The translations under genes and the position numbers were made by a program. The notes below the pieces were generated by a model. It worked only from the letters and a program-made list of their open reading frames with translations, did not search any database and had not been told where the DNA came from. Positions 10,672 to 25,600 of a stretch of 64,000 bases of DNA are shown here, one piece after another; position 1 is the stretch's first letter, and each line of letters opens with the position of its first letter. Source of the DNA: Xenopus tropicalis (taxonomy: Eukaryota > Chordata > Amphibia > Anura > Pipidae). The stretch covers positions 145,950,243 through 146,014,242 of the forward strand of contig NC_030679.2 of NCBI RefSeq assembly GCF_000004195.4. Reading direction: 5' to 3'.

Positions 10672-10676
10672 ATGAG
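10672..10676 (+). CDS. Gene B exon 1, proposed 5-nt start exon ATGAG
   Basis: ATG AG followed by donor GTAAGG (10677). Joined to exon 2 (G|GTG ACA) it reads M-R-V-T-A-Y-L-Y-R-T-F-W, in the correct phase. Exon 2 has no in-frame ATG of its own and follows a TTACAG acceptor, so a start must be spliced in. C, D and E have the same arrangement. Transcript data are needed. Confidence 0.5.
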
Positions 10677-13600
10677 GTAAGGAACAAGTAATGTCTGTGT
10701 ATTGGCAGGGAATGTATCCCCCCCCCCATGGCTGTAGGAAGGCCGGAGGGAAATGAAGAGAAAGCTGTGTGTGTATGGGGATAGGGGAAGAACAAGAAGG
10801 ACACTGATGCTTATTCTGTACCTGTATTTGATCAGAAATGCAATATACAGTGTATATATCTGCCAATAACAATCTATAGGAAATAATAATTATAGAAAAA
10901 TGAGGAAAAAATTGAGATTTATAATAATGGTGATTTTCCTCCTCTCTAGTCAAAGTCAAGTCATTTTGGGTTTTTTTTTTGCCCATTAACAGTTTGATTT
11001 TGTTACATTACAGGAGGGAAAAATCAACTTAATGATGTTTTTCAGGTTTAACGATCATATTGCATGAGAAGGATCTGGATGGGAACACGAGGGAGTGATT
11101 AGTACTAATGAGGTGCAGAGCAGGAATATCAGAGAGGAATGGGGGGGGGGTAGAAGGTGTCCAGGAAGGTGCAAAGTGAACTGAAATGAACTGGTACTAT
11201 CTGGCTTGGATTCTAGAATTCCAGCATTATTTTCCTCATCTCAATACAGGTATGGGATCCCTTATCCAGGAACCCGTTATCCAGAAAGATCCGAATTATG
11301 GAAAGGCCATCTGCCATGGACTCCATTATAAGCAAATAATTCTTATTCTTAAAAATTATTTCCTTTTTCTCTATAATAATAAAACAGTACCCGTACTTGA
11401 TCCCAGCTAAGATATAATTACCCCTTATTGGGGCAGAACAGCCCTATTGGGTTTATTTAATGGTTAAATGATTCCCTTTTCTCTGTAATAATAAAACAGT
11501 ACCTGCACTTGATCCCAACTAAGATATAATTACCCCTTATTGGGGCAGAACAGCCCTATTGGGTTTATTTAATGGTTAAATGATTCCCTTTTCTCTGTAA
11601 TAATAAAACAGTACCTGTACTTGATCCCAACTAAGATATAATTACCCCTTATTGGGGCAGAACAGCCCTATTGGGTTTATTTAATGGTTAAATGATTCCC
11701 TTTTCTCTGTAATAATAAAACAGTACCTGTACTTGATCCCAACTAAGATATAATTACCCCTTATTGGGGCAGAACAGCCCTATTGGGTTTATTTCATGGT
11801 TAAATGATTCCCTTTTCTCTGTAATAATAAAACAGTACCTGTACTTGATGCCAACTAAGATATAATTACCCCTTATTGGGGCAGAACAGCCCTATTGGGT
11901 TTATTTAATGGTTAAATGATTCCCTTTTCTCTGTAATAATAAAACAGTACCTGTACTTGATCCCAACTAAGATATAATTACCCCTTATTGGGGCAGAACA
12001 GCCCTATTGGGTTTATTTAATGGTTAAATGATTCCCTTTTCTCTGTAATAATAAAACAGTACCTGTACTTGATCCCAACTAAGATATAATTACCCCTTAT
12101 TGGGGCAGAACAATGCCAATGACGTGCGTGGCACGTTGTTGAAGAAAAAGGCTTTAACTGCCAACGACGTGCCTCACACATTGTTTGGCAGTTAAAGATT
12201 AAAGTTTTTAGCAATGACAGGCCCCTGGGCAACGAGCCAGTGGGGCTGTCATGTATGTCGGTCCTGCGATGCGATCATCGCAGTACCGATCTCCAAGCAG
12301 GAGATGCAATCGCATTGTGTCTGCTGCTTGTTCCTGCTTCCTCCTTTCCCCAGCGCCGGCCCACCAAGTTCCTGCTCCCAGGACTGCAGCATGGAGGACA
12401 GAGCAGTGATCCCTGCTTCAGAACAGGTAAGATGTTTTTTTGTTTTGTACTTAAACACACTTACACTCACTTACATACATTTATACACACATACAGCACA
12501 CAATTTAGCAGTTTTTTAAAAATGTTTTATTTTTCATTTTGCACACTTATTTACACTCATACACACACTTACACACTGTCACACAAAATAACTCTTACAC
12601 ATGTACACACATGTATACACAAGCACTTTTTTTTCCTTTTTTTATTTTACCACTTTGTTTTTAGTTTCTTTTCCCTAAAAACTGTTTATTTTGACAGTGT
12701 GACTATTGGATCAGATATTCTGACCACTAATTACACTGTTGTGTGACTTATTTTGTTGTTTTATGGATTTGCACAATTTTTGTGGTTTTATTGCATTTCT
12801 CTGTATAGTTAGGGGGGTTACGGCACATAATATGCTGACAGGGGGCTCTGTATGCAAAAGCTGAGTTGGCAGGTGAGAAATCCATATGCGCTATTTTCAT
12901 TTTTGGGGTCAGTAAACGCCACAGACTTTGGTATATCTATGCATATTGGGCATCAAACTGTTCAGTAGACCTTTGGTGTTCCTATTTGGGGTGATTTGCC
13001 TTTATCTGCAAGAAATTGTGTGAGATAAATGCGGCAAATTGCAACATTTTCAGGCAATTTTCTGAAATGTCATAAAAACCACTAACTTTAGGAAAGCTTT
13101 GCAGATTGGTCTTTGGTATAGAAAGGACTCTTTACCCATGTTGGATTTGACAGAATGTGTACTTTCCAAAAATATATGGTTTTCTGGGGGTCTCTGTATA
13201 TTTAGGGGTGTTACTGCACATAATACACTGAAAGGGGGCTCTGTATGCAAAAGCTGAGTTGGCAGGCGAGAAACCCATATTTGCTATTTACATTTTGGGG
13301 TCAGTACATACCCGAAGACTTTGGTATATCAATGCATATTGGGCATCAAACTGTTCAATAGACCGTAGGTGTTCCTAATTGGGGTGATTTGCCTTTGTAC
13401 GCAAGAAATTGTGTGAGATAAATGTAGCAAATTGCAACATTTTTATGCGATTTTCTGAAATGTTATAAAAATTGGCAAACTTAGGAAAGCTTTACGGCTT
13501 GGTACTTTGGAGTAAAAAGAAATTTGAACCATTTTAGATTCGGGGGAATGTGTACTTTACAAAAAAATGACTTTCTGGGGTGAGTGTACTTTTTTTTGTA

Positions 13601-16600
13601 GCATTATCCCACATATAATGATGTAAATTTGTTGATTTTTGCAGGAGCTGAAATTACAGATCATATGGGGGTATGTTCCCATTGGGGCCCCTACATGCCA
13701 CATATTTAGGTAAACCTATACATATTGGGCATCAAAATGTTAAGAGGACCCCTGGCATTCATATTTAGGGTGTTTTATCTTGGTACCTAATGCTATGTGG
13801 GAGATAAGATGCTGCAGTTGAAGTTGAAGCTTTGAGGGGATTTTTGGAAATGTCATCAAAATTGCTAAATTTGGAAAAGCTTTGCGGCTTGGTACTTTGG
13901 AGTAGAAAGACATGGGTACCCATTTTATATTTGGGGAATGTGTACTTTCCAAAAATATATGACTTTCTGGGGTGAGCGTACTTTTTACTAGCTTTATCCC
14001 ACATATAATGATGTAAATGTGTTGATTTTGCAGGAGCTGAAATGACAGAAATGACAGTACATATGGGGATATATTCACATTGGGGCCCCTACATGCCACA
14101 TACATATCGGGCATCAAACTGTTCAGTGGACCCCTGGCATTCAAATTTAGGGTGTTTTATTTGGTTACTTTATGACCTGTAGGAGATAAGATACTATAGA
14201 CTGGAAGCTTTGAATAATTTTTTTTTTAAAAATTCACAAATTTTGATAAAAACCAATAACTTTGGGAAAGCATTGCAACTTGGTAGTTTTGAGAAGACAG
14301 ACAGTTCTACCTATTCTGGATTCCCCAGAATCTATTATTTCCATAAATATACAATTTTCTGGGATAAACCTTCTGTTAGTGGAATTTTTGGCCTTGAAAT
14401 CTAAAGTATGCAGCTTTCTGGAGCAGCGCTTTGGGAATTTGGTAGGGTACTGCTGGGAGTTTGTGACCTATACAAGTGAGAAATCTCCATAAAACTATAT
14501 ATATTTGGTATTGGCACGTTCAGGAGACATGGGACTTTCCAAATCAGTTCTATTTTCATGCATAAAATAATTTTTGTTTCTGGTATGTGTGTTTATAGTT
14601 TATATTATGGAATTTTTTTTTTTTTTTTTCATTTTTAGACATTTAGAAACCCATATCTTGTTACAGAATTGGAATTACACAAAACAACTCTACCATATTT
14701 TGAAAGCTTAGGTTTTCCGGAAAAAAAACGATATATTGTTTTCCTGGGTAAAGTAAAAGTCTCCCAGAGGAAAGGCCCCTAAAGTGCAAAATGTTAAAAA
14801 ACTGTCTAGCAATACAAGTTCCGCTTTGACTAAAACGGCTGGCAGTAAAAAGGTTAAATGATTTTTAGCAGACTTAAGTTATTGAGATCCAAATTATGGA
14901 AAGATCCCTTATCCAGAAAACCCCAGGTCTCAAACATTCTGGATAACAGTGCTGTTATATAGGTGCAGATGTTGAGCCTATCTATAAATCTCACCAAGTT
15001 GCATTTGAGTCTGGATTATCCCGGGTATGGGCATTCTGGGACACACCAATGTTACAGCTCGTTAGGGGGCCCATTAACTAAAGGTCACAATTCAATTTCA
15101 CAATCATTTTTTTTTTGTGGAGGGGAAAAAAAACATGATTTTTTTGCAATTTATTATACGTCAAAACTGCGACAAATCCGAAAGTGAAAATACGCCTAAA
15201 TCTAAAAGCGGTCGAGATCATTTAGAAGTCAGCGGCAGATTTTTCTTTTTCAATTGACTAATCTTTTTTTGCTTTGTGGTTTTAGAGGTTTTCGGGGGGT
15301 TTTGATGTCTTTTGCGTTTTTTTTTCTTTCATGCTTTTTATTTTTAGAAAGGCTGTTTTAATAAATCACTTGGCATTGGTGGTTTTAAAGAAAATTAGTC
15401 TTTTTGTGGTTTCAACAACCTCTAGAACCACAAAAATGAGAATGTTGATAAATGGGTCTCTAAGGGGCACATTCACTAAGATCCGATTTTTTCTGAGATG
15501 AAAACATGATATGGAAAAATTCAGAGTAACCACGATAATTTCTGAAGTTCAGAAAATACTTTTACCATTCATATGAAAATATCGCAATTGCGCTCCAAAA
15601 GTAACAATATTTCCGTGCCCGAAAAGTTTTTTATGCCAAGGAAACCTTTCTGGCATTGATGCCTTCCATGTTCAGCTTTGGAAGCCTCCATAGGACTCAA
15701 TGGCACTCGACAGATCAAACCTGGGGAAAAGATAGTCCTGAGGAAAGTGTAACCAAAGCGTTAACGAATTCCGAAATGTTCGTATTATTTGGGCAATGTA
15801 CAATTGGTTTGTGAAAATTTAATGAAAACCACGGAAAACTTGTGGAATTTTAACAAACTTTTCGCATACATTCCGAAATGTTCTATAAGTTAGAAAAAAA
15901 TTGGAAAAATATGAAATTATCTCAAAATTGATTAGTATATTTTAGTACGATTGCCTCCGAATACAAATTTTTTTATTTTTTCTAGGTTTTTGTACTGTGC
16001 GTATTTGCGCAACTTGTTCGTACTTTGCATCAACATTTACGTGATAAAATCATATTTGTGCAACGAGTAGGAACGTTTCGGATTCATTCAAGCTTCGGTA
16101 TGGTGACTTCCCTTGGGTCGGGTTGGAGCTGCAGAGTGCCATTGAGCCCTATGGGAGACTTCCCTTGGGCCGGGTTGGAGCTGCAGAGTGCCATTGAGCC
16201 CTATGGGAGACTTTCCTTGGGCCGGGTTGGAGCTGCAGAGTGCCATTGAGCCCTATGGGAGACTTTCCTTGGGCCGGGTTGGAGCTGCAGAGTGCCATTG
16301 AGCCCTATGGGAGACTTTCCTTGGGCCGGGTTGGAGCTGCAGAGTGCCATTGAGCCCTATGGGAGACTTCCCTTGGGCCGGGTTGGAGCTGCAGAGTGCC
16401 ATTGAGCCCTATGGGAGACTTTCCTTGGGCCGGGTTGGAGCTGCAGAGTGCCATTGAGCCCTATGGGAGACTTTCCTTGGGCCGGGTTGGAGCTGCAGAG
16501 TGCCATTGAGCCCTATGGGAGACTTTCCTTGGGCCGGGTTGGAGCTGCAGAGTGCCATTGAGCCCTATGGGAGACTTTCCTTGGGCCGGGTTGGAGCTGC

Positions 16601-19600
16601 AGAGTGCCATTGAGTCCTATGGGAGACTTTCCTTGGGCCGGGTTGGAGCTGCAGAGTGCCATTGAGCCCTATGGGAGACTTTCCTTGGGCCGGGTTGGAG
16701 CTGCAGAGTGCCATTGAGCCCTATGGGAGACTTTCCTTGGGCCGGGTTGGAGCTGCAGAGTGCCATTGAGCCCTATGGGAGACTTTCCTTGGGCCTGGTT
16801 GGAGCTGCAGAGTGCCATTGAGCCCTATGGGAGACTTTCCTTGGGCCGGGTTGGAGCTGCAGAGTGCCATTGAGCCCTATGGGAGACTTTCCTTGGGCCG
16901 GGTTGGAGCTGCAGAGTGCCATTGAGCCCTATGGGAGACTTTCCTTGGGCCGGGTTGGAGCTGCAGAGTGCCATTGAGCCCAATGGGAGACTTTCCTTGG
17001 GCCGGGTTGGAGCTGCAGAGTGCCATTGAGCCCTATGGGAGACTTTCCTTGGGCCGGGTTGGAGCTGCAGAGTGCCATTGAGCCCTATGGGAGACTTTCC
17101 TTGGGCCGGGTTGGAGCTGCAGAGTGCCATTGAGCCCTATGGGAGACTTTCCTTGGGCCGGGTTGGAGCTGCAGAGTGCCATTGAGCCCTATGGGAGACT
17201 TTCCTTGGGCCGGGTTGGAGCTGCAGAGTGCCATTGAGCCCTATGGGAGACTTTCCTTGGGCCGGGTTGGAGCTGCAGAGTGCCATTGAGCCCTATGGGA
17301 GACTTTCCTTGGGCCAGGTTGGAGCTGCAGAGTGCCATTGAGCCCTATGGGAGACTTTCCTTGGGCCGGGTTGGAGCTGCAGAGTGCCATTGAGCCCTAT
17401 GGGAGACTTTCCTTGGGCCGGGTTGGAGCTGCAGAGTGCCATTGAGCCCTATGGGAGGCTTCCAAAATCATGCACTGAAGGATCAAAGTCAGAAAGGTTT
17501 TTCCGCTGTTTACAATTGTTCGGATATGAAAATTTCATGACTTTCGGATCGCCAATACGATATTATCGTGACTAATACATTTTTTTCGTAGGCATTTTAG
17601 TGACATTTACGATCATCAGAAATTATCGTATCTATTCTGAATTTTACCCATTTCGGGATTCAAACTCATACTTTGATGCATCAGCCCCTAAGTGTTGGAT
17701 TTTATATACTGAACATTCTGTGCCAGCCCAAAACACAACTAATAGTAAACCAGTGGTGTAACTTGGACACGATGGGCCCCCTGCAAAGAAATTTTTTGAT
17801 GGAGCCCGGAGCGACCAGTCCCTCCTCCCCTGCCCCTCTCCAGGCCTAAAATAAAGGTAGGGGAGGGGCCGGGGAGGGGGACTACAATACAATACAAAAT
17901 AGCTCTAGCAATGTATATACAGTGACTTGTCATTACAGGGTGACAGCCTATCTATACAGAACTTTTTGGCAGATAATCCTGACATACCACATTCCTGTCT
18001 CCTGTTCTGATGGTAACTTGGGGCCACAAGGGATTCTGGTTCCTGGAGATATTTTAGTAGGTGCAGTGATTCCCATTCACATTGACACTTTGTACAGAAA
18101 GGTGACTTTTCAGGAGAAACCAACATCAGACATTTGTACCAAGTAAGTCATTTCCTCTATTATACTAAAGTGCACCTTTAGTACATCCTTGTAATGCCTT
18201 AATATTCTCTGTTCTTTTGCTTCAACTCAAGCCATTTTGCTTGGAGGACTCACTTTGCCCAGTGTGTTCCTTTATTTAGACCAGGGGTCCCCACATTCAA
18301 ATGTAAAAAGACTTGAGGAGCAAAACAAGCACCATAAAAGTTCATGGAGGAGCCAAATAAGGGCTGTAATTGGCTATTAGGCAGCCTCTATGCACCCTAT
18401 CAACTTACAGGGGGCTTTATTAGGTAGTAAATCTTTTTTTTTTATTCAACCAAAACTTGCCCCAAGTCAGGAATTCAAAAATAACTACCTGGTTTGGGGG
18501 CACTGGGAGCAACATCCAAGGGGTTGGGGAGCAACATGTTGCCCTGAGCCACTTGGGGACAACATGTAGTGATACAAATAAGCAGATGGAGTGAGCAATG
18601 TAACAAATAAACGTACTTTGATGCTCTTAGTAGGAAACCTGCCCCACCCAAGGCCACTGCCCATAGTTACAGTTATTTTGTGCTTGTGGAGAAGATACCA
18701 ATGGATGTGGGGGTATTGGAAATACCCTGTGTTTGGTTTTTAACCTGTGCCTTACCTTATGTGATATGTTCTACTCTTTCTTCTATCAAGGTTTCTACTT
18801 CAGTTCTACCAGCAGTTGCAAGCCTTGAGGTATGCAGTGGAAGAGATCAACAGGAGTTCCGACCTTCTCCCAAATGCTACCCTAGGTTTCTATGCTTATG
18901 ACTCTTGTGCGGCAATGAGAAATGAGTTGCAAGGGACTCTCTGGATGCTGACCGGCCTGAGCCAGGAGATACCAAATTACTGCTGCCGGGAAAGTCCTCC
19001 ACTGTCTGCTATCATTGGGCACTCAAAATCCACCTATTCCATGCTAATGGCACATATCTTGGGACTGTACAGATTTCCACAGGTAGGAATTGCTAGAAGA
19101 TGCATATGGAAGAAAGGTGGTGGGGTTGATTGGGCAGGGTGGTTGGCTAAGTAAAGTATTTCTTAAGAAGTTACGGAGTTGAATTGTAGATGTAAGGAGT
19201 CCGCAAGAGTGATAATGAAAGGAACAGGGAAGACTTCCAGGAACATATGGAGACAGAGTAGAAATGTAATATGGTGTCAATGTTTCTATCTACAGATTAG
19301 TTGCTACTCAACCAGCTCTCTATTGAGTGACAGGACACAGTTCCCTTCCTTCTTTAGAACTGTCCCAAGCGATGACTTTCAGTCCAGAGGACTGGCCCAG
19401 ATGGTTTTACATTTTAAATGGACGTGGGTTGGGCTCGTAGCCTCTAACGATGACTATGGTTTTGAGGGATTAAAGATAATAAAAGATGAGATAACAAAGG
19501 GAGGAGCTTGTGTTGCCTACACAGTATATATTGCAACCAACCAGGACAACAAAAACATGCCGGACATTGTACAAATGATAAAAGAGTCAACTGCTAATGT

Positions 19601-22600
19601 GATCATTGTCTTTTCTGTCGATGTCTTCTTGTTTCCTTTTCTGGATGAGATGGTCAACCAGAATGTCACCGGGAAACAATTTGTCGCCAGTGAAGCCTGG
19701 TCTGTATCAAATTTTTTGACCAACTTCTCTAAAATACTGTCTGGAACTATTGGCTTTGCATTACAAAGCTCAAACATCCCAGGGTTTCAAGAATATCTCA
19801 ACTCTGTTAATCCCTACAACACCCCTGGGACCACTTGGTCTAAAATGTTCTGGGAAGAAGCTTTTAATTGCTCATTTTCTCAACCTCAAAACCAAACGCT
19901 AAATCTGAGGAAAGCTAAAAAAACATGCACGGGAGATGAGAATCTAGAACATGTCCAAAATGGCTATAATGATGTGTCCACCTTAAGATCTTCCTACAAT
20001 ATCTATACTTCAGTATATGTGACCGCAAAAGCTCTGGATGACCTCAGTCGCTGTCAATCTTTGGATGGTGCATTGCATGAAACAAAATGTTCTGATTTAA
20101 CAAACTTTGGACCATGGCAGGTAAAAGTACAGACAATTTCATGTGAAAGTTATGCACATTATGGTTGAAAATGAAAACCAAAACTTGCCCCCAAGTCAGG
20201 AATTCAAAAATAACTCCCTGGTTTGGGGGCACTGAGAGCAACATCCAAGGGGTTGGGGAGCAACATGTTACATAGTTACATAGTTACATAGTTACATAGG
20301 GTTGAAAAAAGACCATTGTCCATCAAGTTCAACCCATCCAAGTAAACCCAGCACACAACCTATACTTACCAATCTATACACTCACATACATAAATTATAA
20401 ATACAACCACTAGTACTAACTGTAGATATTAGTATCACAATAGCCTTGGGTATTCTGCTTGATCAAGAACTCATCCAGAATACTGACCCAGAATTAACCC
20501 ACTGATACTGAGCCAGAATCAACCCATTGATACTGACCCAGAATTAACCCACTGATACTGACCCAGAATTAACCCACTGATACTGACCCAGAATTAACCC
20601 ACTGATACTGACCCAGAATTAACCCACTGATACTGACCCAGAATTAACCCACTGATACTGACCCAGAATTAACCCATTGATACTGACCCAGAATTAACCC
20701 ATTGATACTGACCCAGAATCAACCCATTGATACTGACCCAGAATTAACCCACTGATACCGATCCAGAATTAACCCATAGATGAGCATGACGGTGCCCAGA
20801 ATGTTGGCCTCTGCCAGTCTCCTGGTGCCGGCTGTACCCCACGTCCCACTGCTGCACTGCAGGGTGAGTGCCCGTTGCTTGCCCAGTGGCAGTGGAATGG
20901 GGGTGTGGGCACACAAGGAATGCTGTGGGCCCACAAGCCCTGTTGGTTGGGCCTGGGCAGCCTGGCAATATGAAACAACCTAAAGCAATTATCCCATGAG
21001 GCTTTGCCAGGGGCAGCAGTGGGCACAGGGCATGGCACGTGCCTGTCTCCCTTGTTGCCCTTGAGCCACTGGTTGGGGATCACTGCTTTAAAGAGTAAAC
21101 AAAACCACCATGGGATCATATTACTGGTTAATTTAAACCAGAGGCTCCCTAATAGCCAATCACAGCCCTTATTTGGCTCCTCCATGAACTTTTATGCTGC
21201 TTGTGTTGCTCTCCAAGTCTTTTTACATTTGACTGTGGCAAGTAAGAAAGGTTGGGGGCCCCTGCTTTAAAAAATCTTTCTTTTAAAGACAAACTACATT
21301 TAAGGCTACATCTGGGAGTAGATTTATCAACATTTGATTTTTTTCACAATTTGAGTTTATTTGCGCTAAAAAAAACCTTGAATTTGAGTTATGGTTCCAG
21401 AACTCAAATGTCTGGTATTAATTAAGTGCAAAAAATACTTGAATGTAAAGATTTGCCACCCAAAAGCTTGTATGTTTCTATATAAGCCAATGGGAGTTGT
21501 CCTAGGCAAAGTCAAGCCATATGTTACATTTTTTTGAGTTTTTCGAGGTATTTTGTGTTTTTCATTCAAACAAGTTCCCTTAATAAATAAGCGAGTATTT
21601 GATATGCAAGTTTATTCAATATAAAAAACAAATTCAAATTGGAAAATTGATAAATAAGCCTATTGGCCATTAAAACAAAAAGCCATAAATCAATAAATAA
21701 TACTTTTCCAAACTATGGTAGATGTAGAGCAATCGTTTTTTTTAACCAATAAGTGTGCTGTGTATCAGTGCAAGACTAAAACTTATACTGGAGAAAGCAA
21801 CACTTTCCCACTGGCCAACAGGAGATCCAGTTGACTGAATCAGTTTCAATTGACCTTCATTCTAAATGATGACATCCAGGTCAGCTGTGGGTTAGCACAA
21901 GGAGCAATGGTTGGTCAATGCAATTACAAAAACATTGTATGTAGTACAGTTTGCACAGTAGGCTGAATGTTAAAGCAGTTCAAACTTGACATATTTACAT
22001 TGTAGTTATGTTGACTATTTGGTAATGCCCAAACAGATATAACACCCTTAGAATCACGTTCCCCAAGACCTGGCACTTTAACTTGCTTGCAAACTTGGAA
22101 CCCTCCACCAAAATTTGGGAGAAACTGGTATCCAATTCATTACCTCCACCTTATGAGACCTGAGGAATATGCCTCAAAGGGTCTCACTAAGAAATAAAAT
22201 ACACAAACTTTATACAAAAAGAAAGAAATGTGACAAGCATCTAATATAGTGAAACATTCCTTCATTGGGGGACACGTGGGGGTCACTAGCAGTAATGCAA
22301 GCTGATGGACTAACACATTCTTTTGAATATAAGAATATGACAGTTTAACTCCAAATTGGATAAATACATGTACAATTTATTAACATATAATATGCTCCTC
22401 CCCAAGAGCTCTAATTACCCAATGTACCCCTACTTTCCCCAAGTGCCTCTTGGTGGAAATAGTAGCTACTCCCACGTATTAGGCATATGAACAAGACCTG
22501 CTCTCACATTTAATGGTTCACTTTGGAGAACTCTGTTTACAGAAAATGCTGACACTGTCATTATTGGCACCAGTCACTTTCTTGACAGGACACAGGATGG

Positions 22601-25600
22601 GGGTCTCTTTGTGTAGTTGCAGCTCCAGGGCCTCAATTCCTAACAGATATCTCCTGGACATTCTGTCACAATCTGGTTTGGAGTTGCAACAGGGGATCCT
22701 TAATAGCTTCTGGTGGGCCACCATGTAGATTGGGTGCCAAAACAGGACATCCAGGTCCTTCGATTTTACCCATATCTACTCTGGGTCTCCCAGTAAGCTT
22801 GGCTGCCTTCTCAGCCAATCATATCACTCCCCTGCTTGTAACCAGGTCAAATGATGTCACAAGCAAAGGAAGCTAAGGCACAAGAGCTGGTTAGTTTGCA
22901 ATGAACGGAGGCCGAACTGGATGAAGAGTCCCCTAAACCCTTACAGACAAGATTCATATTCAACAATTTCCTCCAAAAATTCACAACTTGGACTAAACCT
23001 GTATATAATATGATATTTGTGTCCATCATTAGTTGGTCTTTGTTGCAATATTGTAAGTACAACAGACGCAAGATGCACTCATTGTTCAGGAGCAACTTTT
23101 TCCCCCCCAAATGTACAGTTAACACATTATATTAAGAACGTCCGGGTGAAGCTCAGGAATGGAAGAGAAGTTTTCTTTCATAAGGATGGAAACCCACCGG
23201 CTGTTTATGATATAATAAACTGGCAGCCAGCGTCAAACGGTACCCTGAAGCAAGTGAAAGTGGGAAGCTACGACACGTTGAATTTTTCTGGGGAAATCTT
23301 TAGCCTTGACACAAGCTCAGTGTGGTGGGCAACTTCCAATGCTGAAGTAAGTAAGCACAATTCATCTGTAGGTAGTATCACTTTTTGGATTATTAATGGA
23401 GTAACCCAATACTTCAGGGTTTTCAATCAGGCAGTTTTCCTTAGGTTTGGACACCTAAAGAGGTCCTAAGTTCCCCCCTAGGTTAAAAGTAAGCTCCCCC
23501 TGTATTTCTAGGAATGCCCAGTAGGTGGCAGTACAAAAGGAAGTGGCTACATGTGCTCAAGGTCTTTCCTGGGGCCTCACTGAGTGAAAGATAGGCACCA
23601 GATAGATAGTATGAGCAGCACAAAAGCTCCAACAAGGAAATTAGATTGTTAGAACCCTGCGGTATAAAAGACCACCAGCTTAGGGATTCAAGTGGTTGAG
23701 CTTAGGGACCCAGTGTGTGAGATTTCTAAAGCAAGGGACAGCTGGGAGTTGCCACTAGGGTTGCACCGAATCCAGAATTCGGTTAGATATTCGGCCTTTT
23801 TGGGCAGGGTTCGGTTTTGGGCGAATCCACGGTCCTGGCCAAACCAAATCCGAATCCTAATTGGCACAAATTAGCATATGCTAATTAGCATTCGGAAGGG
23901 TTAAATGTATGGGGGGGATTTTTTAACCCTTCCGCATCCTCATTAGCATATGCTAATTAGGATTTGGTTCAGTATTCGGCTGGGTGGGTTCAGTGCATCC
24001 TTAGTTGTCACCCTAACCAGTCAGTGCTCAAATTCCTCTGCATGCAGCACACACACACATGTTAATACTATAGCACACCCAATGGTGGGCTACACTAAAA
24101 ATGATTAAAGGGGAACTAAAGCTTAACAAAAAATTAGGTAAAAAATGCTGTACATTGTGTTTTGTGCTTTTGTACCAGCCCAAGGCAAAAACAGCCCATT
24201 AACATTAAAGATCTGTGCCTGCGAATATGCGCTTAGTAGGCGTCCATTTTTTTTCTGTTATCATTAAGTTGAGCTTAGGGACTTACAATATATAGAATGT
24301 ATAGAGTACAAAAGTCACGATACAAAGCCACAACCCCTCAATTTAGCTTCTCAACAGCTGCCTAAAGTACACTGAGCGTATATAGCCTAATGGACAGTCC
24401 TAACAAAATCCAAGATGGCGACCTCCTATGCACAACTTTGAAGGCCTGGATCATCACAGTTATAGACATGCTGAACCTTTAGGCTGGTGCAAAATGTTCT
24501 GTATACAAAATACATATAAAAAACATTTCTAGCCATACTTGTTTTAGTTCTCCTTTAAGCCATTGTTTTTGGGTACAGTGAACTGATCCAAGTTTGATCT
24601 TAGATTTTCTTTTTTTTTTTTCAAGATTCCCCTCTCTGTTTGCAGCCAGAGCTGCCCAGTGGGGTTCAAAAAAGTAGCAAAGAAAGGGGAACCAGTGTGC
24701 TGCTTCCAGTGTGTTCCCTGTTCCCAAGGGGAGATCTCCAATCAGACAGGTGAGAGACCCCACCCCCCAAAATTTAAATGTAATAATATGGGTTGGAACA
24801 TTTCCCTAAGCCCCGCCCCCTGTTCCCCTGCTGATCTGACTGGCTACTATGTGAATAAAATGTAACAGTTGTCGCCTGTCCTCAGCCTATACCCTCCCAA
24901 TCCCACAATTCCTTGCTCATGTGATGTCAATAGGGGAAGCAGTTAATACAGTTAAACAGTGCAATGCATTGTGGGTTATGTAGTTCCTGCATGCTGTCTG
25001 TAAGCTGTGGAGACGTTGTTACAATCTGTAACATCAGTGTTTAGTCCCTCCTCCCCTGCCAGGATTCCAAATGATGCAGAAAGAGAAGAACAGTTTTGCA
25101 GCTGGATTTCAGCATATAAAATGGTATTTATTCCTACTTTTCATAGGAAGAGATTACAGTGATAGGGATATTAGGGATTTCTGTGTTGTGTGGGGCTCTT
25201 TAACACATTTTGGTTCAAAAGTCTATTATACAGATGGTATGTTATCTTTATTTGGTGGTCATACTCCAAACAAAATGTAAGAATATCTCAATAATAAATA
25301 TTTCCATTTTTTCAATCTAGATGCCATTGAGTGCTGGAGTTGCCCCTGGGACATGTGGCCCAACAGTGCAAGGGACAGATGCATTGTAAAGCCCATTGAG
25401 TTCCTTTCCTACGAGGATCCCCTGGGGATCATCCTGGCAACAATCAGTGCTCTATCTTCTATGGTCCCAATTTTTATCTTTCGACTTTTCATTCATTATA
25501 AATCCACCCCAATTGTGAGAGCCAATAACTATTCAGTGAGTTGTATTCTCTTAGTATCTCTGTCTTTCTGCTTCCTCTGTGCTTTGGCTTTCATTGGTTA

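Noticed and set aside
16825..17130. Minus-strand frame of 101 codons with a 52-residue period
   Set aside because: Translation of the 52-bp array; 52 is not a multiple of 3, so each frame cycles through all phases.
20769..21185. Minus-strand frame of 138 codons with Pro/His-rich composition
   Set aside because: It spans the junction of a GC-rich insert and a MITE; no family resemblance.
22020..22740. Possible LTR with a primer-binding-like TTGGGTGCCAAAACAGG in intron 4 of B
   Set aside because: A similar TTGGGTGCTAAAACAGG is part of the shared pre-exon flank in C and D, and no terminal duplication could be found.
24640..24646. TTTGCAG as the acceptor for exon 6 of B (likewise in C and D)
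   Set aside because: It would shift the frame to a stop and lose the conserved IPLSVCS; the upstream TTTTTCAAG keeps both.
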